The notes beneath the pieces are model-generated. The model was given only the letters and a program-made list of their open reading frames with translations, was not told the DNA's origin and searched no databases. 64,000 bases of DNA, from the NCBI GenBank assembly GCA_905250125.1, contig CAJNOL010000003.1, positions 1 through 64,000 of the forward strand, read 5' to 3'. The stretch comes from Rotaria sordida (taxonomy: Eukaryota > Rotifera > Eurotatoria > Philodinida > Philodinidae). The first letter of the stretch is position 1. The number at the start of each line of letters is the position of its first letter. Below, in pieces: positions 38,577 through 50,546 of this stretch. Made by a program: the position numbers and the translations under genes.

Positions 38577-39170
38577 TCCGTGGGCAAAAGTCTTTCCCGC
38601 TCCTCTCTCCATCATTTTTTTTGTATATCGAGCTTGTTTGTTCTCAAGTCAGTGCTAATTACAAGGATGGCTTAAGTACTTGATTTCAGTATCATGTATC
38701 ATTGATTACGATTTACTCCGATAAACATTATATGTCTTTCAGTATAATCAATCGCTACTACAAATGACTGAGTTATTTCTTGTTTCGATTTGTTTTGAAT
38801 GTTTTACTGGTTTTGGTTTATCTTAATTTGTAGGATCGAGTATACTGTCTCTTAGGTCGAGCTTCAAGTCCCCGACGAAGAGAGTTTAATAAGTTGGAAC
38901 CAACAAAAAAATTCAGAAAATATTGAAAAAAGAAATAACTTAGTCATGCAGCATTTTATCACTAGGTCATTTGTAGTGGTGGTTAATTATATCGAAAGAT
39001 CTATAGTGTTTTTCGAAACAAATCATAATCAATGATACATGATACTAAAATCAAGTACTAAAGCCATCCGTATAATTAGAATTGACTTAAAAACAAACAA
39101 GCTCAACATACAACAAAACACTGATGGGAAGAGGAGGGAAGGGGGAGAGGGAAGACTTTTGCCCACGGGT
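38577..39170. repeat. Foldback element with GC-richer termini
   Basis: Left end CCGTGGGCAAAAGTCTTTCC pairs with right end GGAAGACTTTTGCCCACGGG. Arms about 215-240 bp (38577-38790 and 38932-39170) and stay similar inward, e.g. GATTTCAGTATCATGTATCA with TGATACATGATACTAAAATC. Loop about 140 bp. It is a separate family from the copy at 36.9 kb and has no open frame for a transposase. Confidence 0.85.
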
Positions 39171-39512
39171 ATAAGTTAACATGCAGGCCATAGAATGGAG
39201 AATAATACAAAACAATTGATTTCTTCTATTTATTTTTTCTTACTTCATATGTGATTATCTGTAACAGTATATGAATCCCTAACAATGGATCGAATGTGCC
39301 ACAAGAATAATAATTATTTTGAAAAAAGTAAATTCTTCCTTTTGTTTAAGATTCTCATGTGTTTTGTTTTTGTAGTATTTTGCTCAGTAGAACCTTATAG
39401 TCGTATGTAAAATCAATAAATTTATGTTCATATATAAATTCCAGCTCAGTATGAACATTTTCGATTCGACATAAGAAACAAATTGTTCAACTACAAATCA
39501 CTATAAATAGGC

Positions 39513-39539
39513 ATATATATATATATATATATATATATA
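39513..39539. repeat. TA dinucleotide microsatellite
   Basis: About 13 TA units. Confidence 0.9.
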
Positions 39540-39889
39540 CATTAGAGATCTCAATATAGGCTGAAGTGTTTTTGAATAAAAAAACCATCCGCTAGACTGC
39601 CGTGATTCGATATTGCGATGGATGCCCATTAATCGAACCTTAAATAAAATTTAAGAAGATGTTACGTATTTCCACTAATTTAAAAAAAAAATCTTATGTA
39701 ACTTTTCCATTGACTAAAACATTTCTGCAATGTACAGCAAATATATAAAGCAAAACAAAGAAATAGATAAAAACTTTCTCAATAAGCTCTAATAACAGAT
39801 CTTGATGATAGTTCGAATCAATGGTCTATAATTGTATCAGAGTTAATCTTTTTTATACTTGATAAACATTTTAAATCTCTGCTTTTTTT

Positions 39890-40550
39890 AATGTTTAGCA
39901 AAGAACAAGATCTATATGGTCCAGCACTTGATCAAGTTCAACAATAATCATTACAAGTTATTCAATCAGTTATTCGTAACTGTTGTAACTCGTACAATCC
40001 ACAATAAATTTAATAACAAATCGTAAGAATTTTCTTGAAATCTGGCTGATCTCATAATTGAATTTTTTATTAATAGATATTGATAATCAAACCAAATAAT
40101 GCTTATGAATTACAATCTCAATCGATTTTCAATGATTGCATCACTGGAGGAAGTTATGGTCAACAATAGCCAAACACTTCCTCTGTTCAAACCATTCAAC
40201 CAATTTTCAGATATAATTTGTTGAATTACATAAAAAGAAAATATGTTTTTCTTCACAGAGATCAACAATTTGAAATTCTACGAAATAATTTAGCTTTTAC
40301 GTCAAATTCATTTACAATCATTAGTACAAATACCTGACAATCCTTCATATGGTCGCTGGCAAATACAATCTATGCAACCAAAAAGGATATGTCTTTTCTT
40401 TTTCAGTTTTAAAAAATTTAAACATTATTTATCGATTTTTTCATGATTTTATTGTTCTGTATTTTGTTTTTTGTAGTAAAGATATATTGAAAAAACAAAA
40501 CAAAAACCTAAACGAAAGCTAATTGAAAACATATCTACAAAAACAAAAAA
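39890..40550 (+). pseudogene. Possible degraded coding remnant, unassigned
   Basis: Short stretches read like protein but are interrupted by stops: EQDLYGPALDQVQQ then stop then SLQVIQSVIRNCCN; NAYELQSQSIFNDCITGGSY; and QSLVQIPDNPSYGRWQIQSM. The last resembles a macroglobulin-type beta strand, but this alone is too weak to name it. No intact exon set could be built. Confidence 0.25.
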
Positions 40551-40618
40551 GAAAAAGAAACGAGAATAACTAGGTAATAGAAAATGTTTAAAAATGTTTA
40601 GATTTTGAAATATTAATC

Positions 40619-42753
40619 TCAAAAATGATTTTCAAGTTTTGTATTTTGTAGAAAATCAATGCCTAAACGATGAAGTGTTTGTTGAAGATTTTCATCTTAA
40701 AGAAAAAATAAAAAGTATTTACATATAAATAATATTAATTCTTATTTAAATAATAATAATAATAATACCTGTGGTCATATAAAATGGCGTAACATTTTCT
40801 TCTACTAAAACATCTTCTTCTTGACCATTTTCATCAATATGAATAGGTGATAGTGTTGATGCTTGAAAAATTTCTTCTTCTTGTTCTTGTTCTATAGGTT
40901 TAATATTTTCTTCAATTTGTTCGTTATGTTCAATATTATTTAGTTCTTGTTGATGTTCATTTGTTGTTTGTATTTCAAAATCTGTACTTGTAGTAGCATT
41001 ATTTGTAATTGTTGAAATAAAAGATCCTGGTGGATTCTAAAGAATTATAATTAAATGAAACAAAAAAAAAAACTTTATTTTTTTTTTCACAAAAATTATT
41101 TTACAAGATCTTCAATGACACCAACAGCTCGAGCTTGTTGTATAACAAGATTAGGATCATATAATTGTGAACCATAACGTTTTAAATAAGCTTGTGGATC
41201 TTCACGAATAATATTTTGTTTTTGAAAATTTCGAACAATTTTTGCATGAACTGGTTCATAACTAAAAATAAGAATCAATATAATTTGTTTTTTAAGAAAA
41301 TAGAAAACATACGTTATGATAACATTTTTCGGTGGTGGATGTTCTTTAGAAGCCTTTGGTGCACGTTGTACAATAACTTTACGTTTTTGATTAACGACTT
41401 CATAAGGTAACCAACGTTCAATAATAATATCACGTGGTTTAGGTGGTAATGGTGGTAAACGTTCAATAATAACAGCTCGTGGTGGAGCTTGTTCAGGTGG
41501 TAATTGTCTAGATATTGTGTATAGCAAAAAAAAAACCATATAAAAAGACTTAAAATTCTCTATTTACCGTGTTATCACTTTTGTTGCAAATGTTGATGGA
41601 AGTGGTGGTGGTTTTTCTCGAATAATAAGTGGTGGTGGCGTTTTTGGTGGAGTTGGACGTTCTGAAAGTAAAGATAAAATGATAAAAAAAAAAAAAAAGT
41701 AAACAAATCAATTTACGTTTAATAACAAGTGGTGGAAGTGGCGAAGGTTGTGGAGCACGTACCTAAAAACAAATAAGATTGATTAATTGAAATGAATCTT
41801 TCTTTCTTTTTTCAATGTACTTCTTTGATTATAAGTGGACCAGCATTAGGAATTGGTGGTGGTTGTAAAAATCGAACAATTATATTTTGTTTATAAGTTA
41901 CAGAATGTGAACCTTTACGTTGAATTATTTGTGGATTTGGATCATAAAAAATTTTTCCAGGAGAATCTAAAAAATTTTTAATAGATAAAAGAAAAAAAAA
42001 TAATTATTTACTTGAATTATCTTGATCAATATCATTATTATTATTATTATTATTTAATGGTAATGAATTTGTATCTTCTTTATCATTAATTAAATTCATT
42101 GTTGATATATTTTTTATTTCATTAGAAATTTGTTCAGATGTTAATGGAATTTCATTTGAATTACCAGTATCAATTGATAGTGGATCTAATTGTGGTGTTG
42201 TACGAATATTTAAACCAAGATTTGGTACATTTGTTGCTATTGATGGTAGTGGACTTGTGTGATATTCTTGTTGTTGTTGTTGATGACGATTTTCAAGTAA
42301 CATATCATTATTAGTTGATGAAACATTTGATGTTCCATGTGTCGATTTATTATATGATATTTGATGTTTTGGATCTATTTTTGTCATATCATTATAATTT
42401 TCAAAAGGTGATAAAAAACTTTTTGGCATTGTATTATATAAACCTGTACTATAATAATCAAAATTACTTGATTTTGTCATTGATACCATAGATGGCATTG
42501 AATTTAAATCAATATTTTGATCAAAATCTGTTAATTCATCAATACCAAACATGTCTGATGTTGGATAAAAAAGTGATATTTGATCTTGATTAAAAAAATT
42601 ATTTTCGGATGATAATAATTGAGATTCAAATGGTGTTATTGATTCTGTTGGTTTTGATATATAATTACCAGCCATACCTAATACACCACCAGTAGCAGCT
42701 TTATTAACTTCATCAAGAATACGTTGAATTATTGGATCTTCTAATAAAGCCAT
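40619..42753 (-). CDS. Proline-rich repeat protein of unknown function
   Basis: Eight exons on the minus strand, all in phase: 42753-42012, 41966-41821, 41762-41717, 41661-41568, 41507-41313, 41261-41105, 41036-40769, 40695-40619; 574 residues. I cannot name the family. The first 247 residues (one exon) are Ser/Asn-rich and look disordered, with poly-Gln and poly-Asn runs. A middle part of about 160 residues repeats a motif of prolines followed by a hydrophobic strand and a charged pair: PLPPLVIK, TPPPLIIREKPPPLPS, PPRAVIIERLPPLPPKPRDI, IIERWLPYEVVNQKRKVIVQ, PPPKNVIITYEP. Next comes a conserved-looking block (DPQAYLKRYGSQLYDPNLVI, ARAVGVIED). The C-terminus is acidic and Glu/Gln-rich. No signal peptide or membrane segment. 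The motif style recalls repeat proteins of cortical cytoskeletons, but that is only an impression. The start is MALLEDPII at 42753; an in-frame ATG 30 bp upstream gives a poly-Leu leader and is less likely. Confidence 0.75.
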
Positions 42754-44930
42754 GAGTAAAAACAAAAACAACAATAAGATCAATTCGATTTCGATAAGAT
42801 AAATGAAATGATGACGCGTCTATTAACCTTTACTATTTATATTATTTCTTACAACGTTTTTCACACGCAAAAAAAAAAGTATAGACATGAATATGAATGT
42901 GAGCATAACATTCGTTGGTCTAACAACTAATCATTGAACCGTGGTAGATATGTGTTTGATAGGAGATGACAAACTCTCCTTTTCGTGGGTCATTAATTGT
43001 TAATAGTTCACGCCTATTGAGCGTCAACATTGAATTTTTGATAACAAACGAAGGTAGCAAATGTGTCTCCTCTTTGAAATTAAACTAATGATAACTGATA
43101 TTAACTAAATTTTACTGTTAACCATCAAATAAGTAGTCTTGCCAACTTCAATTTATCATTTATTTGTTTGACAATACTTCATATATCTTTACAATAGATT
43201 TCTTTATTAATTGAATGACAATTAAACATAATTATTTGAAAAAAAAAGAAGATGAAATAAATATAATACCATAGTCACACTTGTTCATTTATATATTTCT
43301 TTTCACTTTTTTGATTAGTCAGAAACCTTAACAGACATGATAATAACATACTTTCTATTCAATCGTCATAGACCATAAGTAATGTCTGTGTGCAGTGAAA
43401 ATATATTTATCTTTCTTTTAATCATATTCAAAATGAATGCATAAGTACAATCTTTCATTAATCCTTTGTGACATATAACAAATAGATCATCATGAAAGAT
43501 ATTCTATTCCAAATCAATAAAAAAAAAAAAACAACTTTTTCCTTTATATTTTGACAACGATTTATATGTCACTATTTGGGTAGTTCCCAATTCGGTTTCA
43601 CCACATTATGTCTCATTAAATGATTTCTTAATTGTTCCCATTCCTTTTTTTTTTATTCGAAATTCGAAATTACACATTGTAATACACTTTTACTTAATTA
43701 TCGAGATTTATAATTAGTAATTCAATGCGACAAAACCGTAAAAATGAAATTTATTAAGAAGAGCAGACAATTTAATTGTTTTCATTTAATATGCCTTTGG
43801 GCTATAAATGTTGACAACTTTTTTATTTATTTTTCATTAGCCAAGTTATTCTCATCATGAATCATTGCAATTGATAATATAAGAACTGATAATTTGAGTG
43901 GATAAACCTTATGGTACTTTCATTTCAAAATTAGTACAGATGAACTCTTTTTTTTTATTTATAATCTATTTTTAACGATTATTTTAATATTCAAACCAGC
44001 CTATTTCGTAACATATCATATTATACATAGTTACAAATGCATTTACACATTAAAATCATACCATAATTATGCATTTGATGTGACGAGACGACGTCCCCTG
44101 TCAATCTTACGTCTTAGAGAAAAAGAAAACAAAGATTCAATGATATTTATCATAATTCGAAATAAATGTTTGATAGCGATATCTAACATATCATGTATAT
44201 AATATGATGAATTCATATGATGATGACTGCTTCGTTATGATAAATTAATCATACGTAAATTTTATTTAATAAAATACATAAAAACAATAAAAAAAATGTT
44301 TTTTTAATGAATAAAAAGAAACGAAGAATTTCTTCTTTTTCAATTGGATCGATGATTATCTATTTGTAAACTATAGAATGAAATCACAAAAAGTTATCTA
44401 TTTTTATTTATGCACTTTTGTCTATGAACTAAACGAATATTTCAAAAAATGTGTTAGTAAAGATTTTCATGTTTATTTTAATTTTTCATTAATACCTTGA
44501 TCGATGGTAACGAACATTTTATGTTAGACTTGTCAAAGATAATAATGAAACATTTTTTTTTTATTGTCAAGTACGGGAATATTCATATATGAAAAGATAG
44601 AGACACGACAACAGATAATTATAAATCAAATAGATAAGACATCATTCATCGCAATCGATGATGATACATTGCTTTGATTTATATCAACGTTTAAACATTT
44701 GAATGTTAAAATTAATATTTACTGTTTGATAAAATCTTAGTTTTTTTTAAAATCTGAATACTATATTTAAGAAACTATACACAAAAGATTTGATGATATC
44801 TCTCTTTACTTCACTGTATTTAATGATATGTTTGATTTTGAAATTTCAGAAACTCTAGTTTGTTATCGATCTCAAAGAATTTTAAAAAAGATACGAGATT
44901 AATAAAATATATCTGAATTTTAATTTTTAG
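42754..44930. other. Intergenic, no gene seen
   Basis: About 2.2 kb of very AT-rich DNA between the proline-rich gene (-) and the STIM pseudogene (+). No open frame, repeat pair or RNA gene recognised. Confidence 0.5.
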
Positions 44931-45889
44931 ATTTATGCATTTGTACAGAACAATTACATACTTTGACTGTGATTTGTTTCATCTTGTTTGTTTATTATTT
45001 TCGTCAAAGTTATCAGAATAATAATATTGCTTATAATATTCCTGATCCAGGTAAGTGTTTTTTTTTTCTTGAACTATTTTTATTATAAAATTTTGCTTTT
45101 TTTTTACTAGAATGTACCGATGTTTTTAATCTTTGTACTGATGTTGATAAAGAACAACTTGGTTGTCAAATTATTCGTGTAATACAAGAACAAATGGATG
45201 ATGATAAAGATGGATTAATTCGATCATCTGAAAGTACTCATATGAGTTTTTAGATTATTAATTATTTAATGTATTAGCTTTTTAAATTATAGTTTATTAA
45301 AGAAGAACTTGAATCAATGACAGATGTTGTATGACATAAACGATTTCAAAATGTTAATATACATATTACATACGATGATTTATAGACACAATTGAAACAT
45401 AACTCAGATTTTTTTTCTAATTCAAATAAAATAATTATCAAGAAAAATGTATTTATCTATAGTTTATAATTGAACAATAGTTAGTGTAATTGATTGGCTT
45501 ATTAATTTTGTTAATTTACCACAATATGTTGAAAATTTTCGTCGTAATCAATTTGATGGTTGAATAATACCAAGGTAAACAAAAAGAACTCAAATTTGTT
45601 TTCTTATATAAATTTATTCATATATCTTAATTATTTTAGATTAGCAGCTAATGAAAAACAATACATTTCATCAATAATGCATATTCGACGTGTACGAGAA
45701 AAACAACGAGTTATTATTAAAGCAATCGATATCGTTGAATTCGGGCCACCATCACGTTGCTATTTCAATTTTATTAGGAAATTTTCTAATCGAAATAGAA
45801 TAATCGCTCCAAAGATATGGAATATTTTTTTCTTCGGTGACTAGTGCATCCGACACATTTCTTACACGAGTCGCCTAAGAAATGTGTAG

Positions 45890-46425
45890 GGTACAGCTCA
45901 CCTCGACAACGCCAACAGCTAGCAAAGTACGGTTTTTAGCAATTGAAAAAGGAGAATACTAGATGTTTTTTTGTCTTATACTATATAAGACAAAATCATT
46001 TTAAAATCCATCGTTTTCGTAAAACATTTAAAAAAATGGATAAAAACAGTATTCCATTTTGATGTAATTTTGATTTTGACATGTGCTTTAGATAGAAGGA
46101 ATCCAGATCTTGTGATTCAAGAAATGACTCAGGTGACCATTTTCTCATATCTTAATGTTGAGCAAACAAAATCGCGTATCCATTTGATCAAATTATATAA
46201 ATTTTTTTTTGATTTCATATAATTTTCTGACTTTTTATCAATATTTTCTTGAAACTTAACGCCGTTTTCACACATTTTAAAAAAATGTTTAGCGACAACG
46301 ATGGGTTTTAAGATAATTTTGTCTTATATACTATCAGACAAAAGAACGTTTCGTGTTCTCCTTTTTCGATTGCTGAAAATCTCAGGCCGCTAGCTACTGC
46401 CATTGTCGAGCTATTGAGCTTACAT
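45890..46425. repeat. Foldback element inside the STIM pseudogene
   Basis: Left arm from GTACAGCTCACCTCGACAAC; right arm ends CATTGTCGAGCTATTGAGCTTAC. Inner pairing: AAAAAGGAGAATAC with GTTCTCCTTTTT, TTTTGTCTTATACTATATAA with TTGTCTTATATACTATCAGA, and AAATCCATCGTTTTCG with CGACAACGATGGGTTT. Arms about 165 bp, loop about 200 bp. It sits in the enlarged intron 5. Just outside, 45852-45890 forms a small separate hairpin (ACACATTTCTTA with TAAGAAATGTGT). Confidence 0.8.
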
Positions 46426-47072
46426 ACGTCTCTCTTTAATTCTGGCACGGACATTAGTTTTAGACTATATTTTATATCAACAGCTTTTTCCTAGATTTTT
46501 TCACACGAATCAATACTCAAATCCTATCCCAATCGACTTATACCAATACATAGAAATCATTTTTTACTAGACAATCAAAAATAATTTTCCTATTTGTTTT
46601 GCAAGACATGGGTATCAATCAAATTTTAAAGTTTTCTTCAAGAACGTAGGACTCGAAATGTTTATCATATATCTTTCTTTATGCATTGAAATACTTTACA
46701 ATCAGAGTTTTCATCTTATCTTAGAATCAACATAGACAATTTTCTTAAATTCATCACAACGAAAGACATGTTGTTGAAATCACCAATGATGCTAAAGTAA
46801 TTGACGAAATCTCAATCCATGTTTTTTCACTCAGAAACATTGTAGAGAATTCAGTCTTTTTCATAATGAAAGAGCAAAATCTGAGCTTCAAAAAACAGTT
46901 TTGGGATTAACTTTAAATGTAAAAAAAAGTTTAATACGAAATGTCAATAAAAAGTTCTTGTAACTCCTGTTCTTTTCAAACGTATTTCTCACATGTAGCC
47001 TATCTGTTTTCCTATAACAGATTACACTTAAATTATATTATTATAGAAACTAATTAGTTAATAGTTTCATCT

Positions 47073-47360
47073 ATGAACAAGACAATACCACACCACAAAC
47101 ACATCAGGAATTATTTCCATGATGTGAAGAGAACTTCATACATTTTATATGGAATTACAGATGACCATCCAACAGTAACCAATTTCAATGTTCTGCATTA
47201 TTATGTGTGGGATGCTGTCGCCAATAATATGCAATGGAATAAAGTTAAGAACACTGATTCATTAATTGATCAAGTAAGAAAAGGAATTCTTCATGTACCA
47301 AAAGAAACGATCTTGTTCGCAGCGTCGAATATTGATCACATAGAATTTTGTCTAGTTTGA
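47073..47360 (+). mobile_element. Tc1/mariner-like transposase C-terminal remnant
   Basis: A 95-residue open frame reads VLHYYVWDAVANNMQWNKVK, then SLIDQVRKGILHVPKETIL and a late DHIEFCLV. This follows the order of mariner-type transposase C-termini: a D-x-LDYYVW catalytic block, a spacer with the NKV-type turn, an E/D-L-x-x-x-I helix, then a P-x-x-x-L helix. The catalytic Asp is replaced (VTNFNVLHYYVW). The N-terminal part and terminal repeats were not found. It lies in the expanded intron 5 of the STIM pseudogene. Confidence 0.55.
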
Positions 47361-49202
47361 AAACTAAAGGTGCATATATAAAATAAGCTTTGTATTGAAG
47401 ATTACAGGACTCTTCGCATTGCATCTTTTGGTATATTTTATTTTTTTAAGAAAACCTAGATGCAAAGCATGGTCATTCATTATAGCTCGTCCGTTATAAG
47501 AAAAACAGTATTGTACAAGAGCTCTTTTGACAATGTTTCATATCAGTCTTTTTTTCTCACTCAAAGTTAATCTCAGAAAATTTTTTTCTTAAATTTTTGA
47601 AGTACAGACTGTGTTCTCCCAATAGAAAAAGGAATGAACTCTCTACGATGTTCCTAATTACTTTTGCATAGCAAGTTATTTACATCACGATGCGCTCAAT
47701 GTTTTGTTTTGCAGGAATTTTTTTTTCAATGTAGAAACTCATAATGTGATGAAAGATATAATTCTTATATCGACATTATTTGCTTCAATTGGTGTCTGCA
47801 TCTATCCATTTATTCGTCAACGTCAAACACAAGAAAATATGAATATTATGTTACAAGAACTTGAAATATTACAAAAAGCTAAAGGCAATTTATTAGCTGT
47901 AACTGAAAAATAATAAATATTTGTTTTTTGATTATTTTTAATTAAATTAATTTCATTGAATTTAATTTTAAGAATGCGAATCAAATAAAATAAAATTCAA
48001 AAAATTAATCAAAATTTACTATATATATGGTTTATTGAAATACAACGAATTAAAATATAAAGAAAATAATTCATTAAATATAACTTAATTTTTCTTTTTG
48101 GTTTCATTTAAGGAACAGGTAGATGGATTTCGAAAACATCGTGATTCAATTATTGATCATGAGAAACAAATAAGTTTTGATTTAGAAGAAATTGAACAAG
48201 TAAAATAATATAAACACGTGAGTTTTATAAAAAACACAATCTAAAAGGAATGCTGAACTACACGAGTAGAAAATCGAATCTTTTCCAAACGTAATAGATA
48301 TACTTAGCAACGTTTCTCCTTCATCACAAACCGTGATAGACACATTAGCAACTCTTTCCTCTCTCTCTGGGTCATAAACCATGACAAATGTTTTTAATGT
48401 ACAATTACAGACCGTGACAGATGTGGTTAATGTATGATCACAGACCACATATGAATGACATCTTGTTATAATGTGTGAATCATTTGTTTATTGCATTTCT
48501 GGAGGATTAAGTCAAATGATAGTAAAGAAATGTGTTCGAAAATAGATTGAATAAAACAATCTTCTTGCGATTATCAACAGCAACTATATTTTGTGTCATA
48601 TTTTAATCCCATAGAGATTGCGTTAATAACTTTTTTTTAGATAAGATAAAATTCCTTTTTTTAGTTACAAATTGCATTACATCAAGCAGAAGAACATGTT
48701 CAACAATAATCATATGAACCACCAAATAAATTAATTGACTTACTTAAACATACTTATGATATTGAAGAAATAGTTTTTGAAGTAGGACGAAAATTAGCTG
48801 AAACTGCTTTAGTAACAGCTAAAGAACAAGTAGATAATTGAATTTTTGTTTCTGTGTAATATTTATTAATAAAACATTAGATGGATAAAATATCTAAAAT
48901 GCAGAAAGGTTTTTTCTGATGCTGTAAGAATGGTACATACAAATTGTATAGATAATGCTGATGAATCAGTACATGCAACAAACTAAAATATTTGATTATT
49001 TCCTTTTTTTTTTATTATTCTTTTTTTCTTAGGTTTTCATTTTTCTAGAGAACGATTAATCGAAATTCATGATGAATATGAAGAACGTGAACAACGTTGG
49101 AATCGAATAATAATATTACTTAATCGTGATGATTTAAATGATTTAGGATTATCAACATCTGTTATATATCGTACCAAAGATTCGCCTAGTGTTCATGCCT
49201 AA

Positions 49203-50546
49203 ATATTTGTATCATTCTCCATATTTTTATTCTTGTAATCATTTAATATAAAAAAAAAAGAATGTTTCTTTCTATTTTTCTCCTTCAATTGATAAGTATA
49301 TATATATTTAGACATGCATGTATGAAAACTATTTTTTGTCTACCGTTCATTAATTATAGTATTGTTCTCATATAAACATAATTATAATATAATATAAGCA
49401 TTCAATGACATTCTTTACTTTTATAAAACTAATTGTAATTAAGAGATTATACAAAATATTACTTCGTGAAGAGTATAGCATATTTGAATAATCACCAATG
49501 TCAAAAGACACATTGCAAGAAGGACAAACAATCAAAATAGAAACAATATTCATAAGTTAACATAGATTTGCAAAGTTTCATGATGAAAACCTATATTTTC
49601 AGCTAGAATAACTCCTCATCTTCACTCTTCTTTTTAAAGTATGTTTAATCAATACTGACATTTAGTATTAAAATTTTTTCCTATGCTAACTGCTCAAGTG
49701 AATTTTATGACTTAGAAATCAATATACATTGTAGAAGCCACGAAAGCAGCGAGTATGTACATTCTCCCAAAATTGAAAATTATTCATTATTATTTCGTTA
49801 AGTTACCAAGATTTTTTGGAGTGTTTACTACCTCTATGAGATATTATCGTATAAACTACTCCAATTTTGAGCCCGTCGCACGGCCTCGATATGTATAGCT
49901 TTTGCAAATAATGAAAACGAAAAATAATTTATACAAAATGCGACACTCATTAGTGATGCTCTGATATCAAGAGTCGATCATATTCTTTAGATTGTTTTCA
50001 AACGAACATAACAATTTTTATCAAAAATATCGTCATTTATTCATCTTAATTTTGCTCATACGTTCTAATTAAAATAGACACGATATTTCAAACGTGAATT
50101 AAGCATAAAGAGAAAAAAAAGCAGTATTCAATCGATTGTACATTTCGTTTATGTCACGTTTTTTTGTTTTTTTTATGTTTTATCCTTACTTCTAAAACCA
50201 TATCAATGTACAACGCGAATAACGGCAATACACAAAATACTTGTAATAGTACACGCAAAAAATAATGTGAAATAAGGACAACATTAATCGTTGTCTCGTA
50301 TGTTTCTTTTTTTTCCTAAATATACGGAACAGAACAAAATAGTAAAGTCATCGAAAAAAAATGTTACGCTTGAACGGCTCGATCTTTTTTCGATACATAT
50401 GCTCATGTGTATATGTGCGGGTTTTTTTTCTTCGTTGTCTTTTCAATCAAATATAGCCCTTTAATATACGAAAAAAAGCAGAAGGAAACCAATTTTAGAG
50501 GCATCTATCAATCATTTAGACTTAAACTGTGAACGATCATTAATCA
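49203..50546. other. Intergenic between STIM pseudogene and GNAT gene
   Basis: AT-rich; promoter and 5' UTR of the GNAT gene are expected in the last few hundred bases. No other feature seen. Confidence 0.5.

Larger units (their letters stand above)
35913..40618. other. Repeat-rich intergenic region
   Basis: No convincing gene. It holds two long foldback elements (36888-37432 and 38577-39170), a TA microsatellite (39513-39539) and a weak coding-like remnant near 39890-40550, listed separately. Confidence 0.6.
44931..49202 (+). pseudogene. STIM: Second STIM copy, pseudogene
   Basis: Exons match those of the intact STIM at 54-60 kb one by one: about 44931-45050 (AYNIPDP), 45111-45233 (EF-hand MDDDKDGLIRSSES), 45293-45407, 45481-45575 (SAM), 45640-45755, 47735-47909 (membrane segment KDIILISTLFASIGVCIYPF), a fragment near 48031-48060, 48113-48199, 48665-48829, 48881-48983 and 49049-49202. 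Two exons have the same length as in the intact copy (87 and 165 bp). Damage: TGA at 45332-45334, TAG at 45383-45385, TGA at 45562-45564, TAA at 48707-48709, a frameshift near 48913 and weakened donors after exons 2, 5 and 6. The EF-hand position-12 Glu region and the SAM core are still readable. The 2-kb gap between exons 5 and 6 holds a foldback and a mariner-like scrap. There is no Met start in frame with the signal-peptide-like part. Confidence 0.85.

Noticed and set aside
40200-40400. Alpha-2-macroglobulin/TEP gene from IPDNPSYGRWQIQSM
   Set aside because: A single short match with stops around it; not enough to name a gene.
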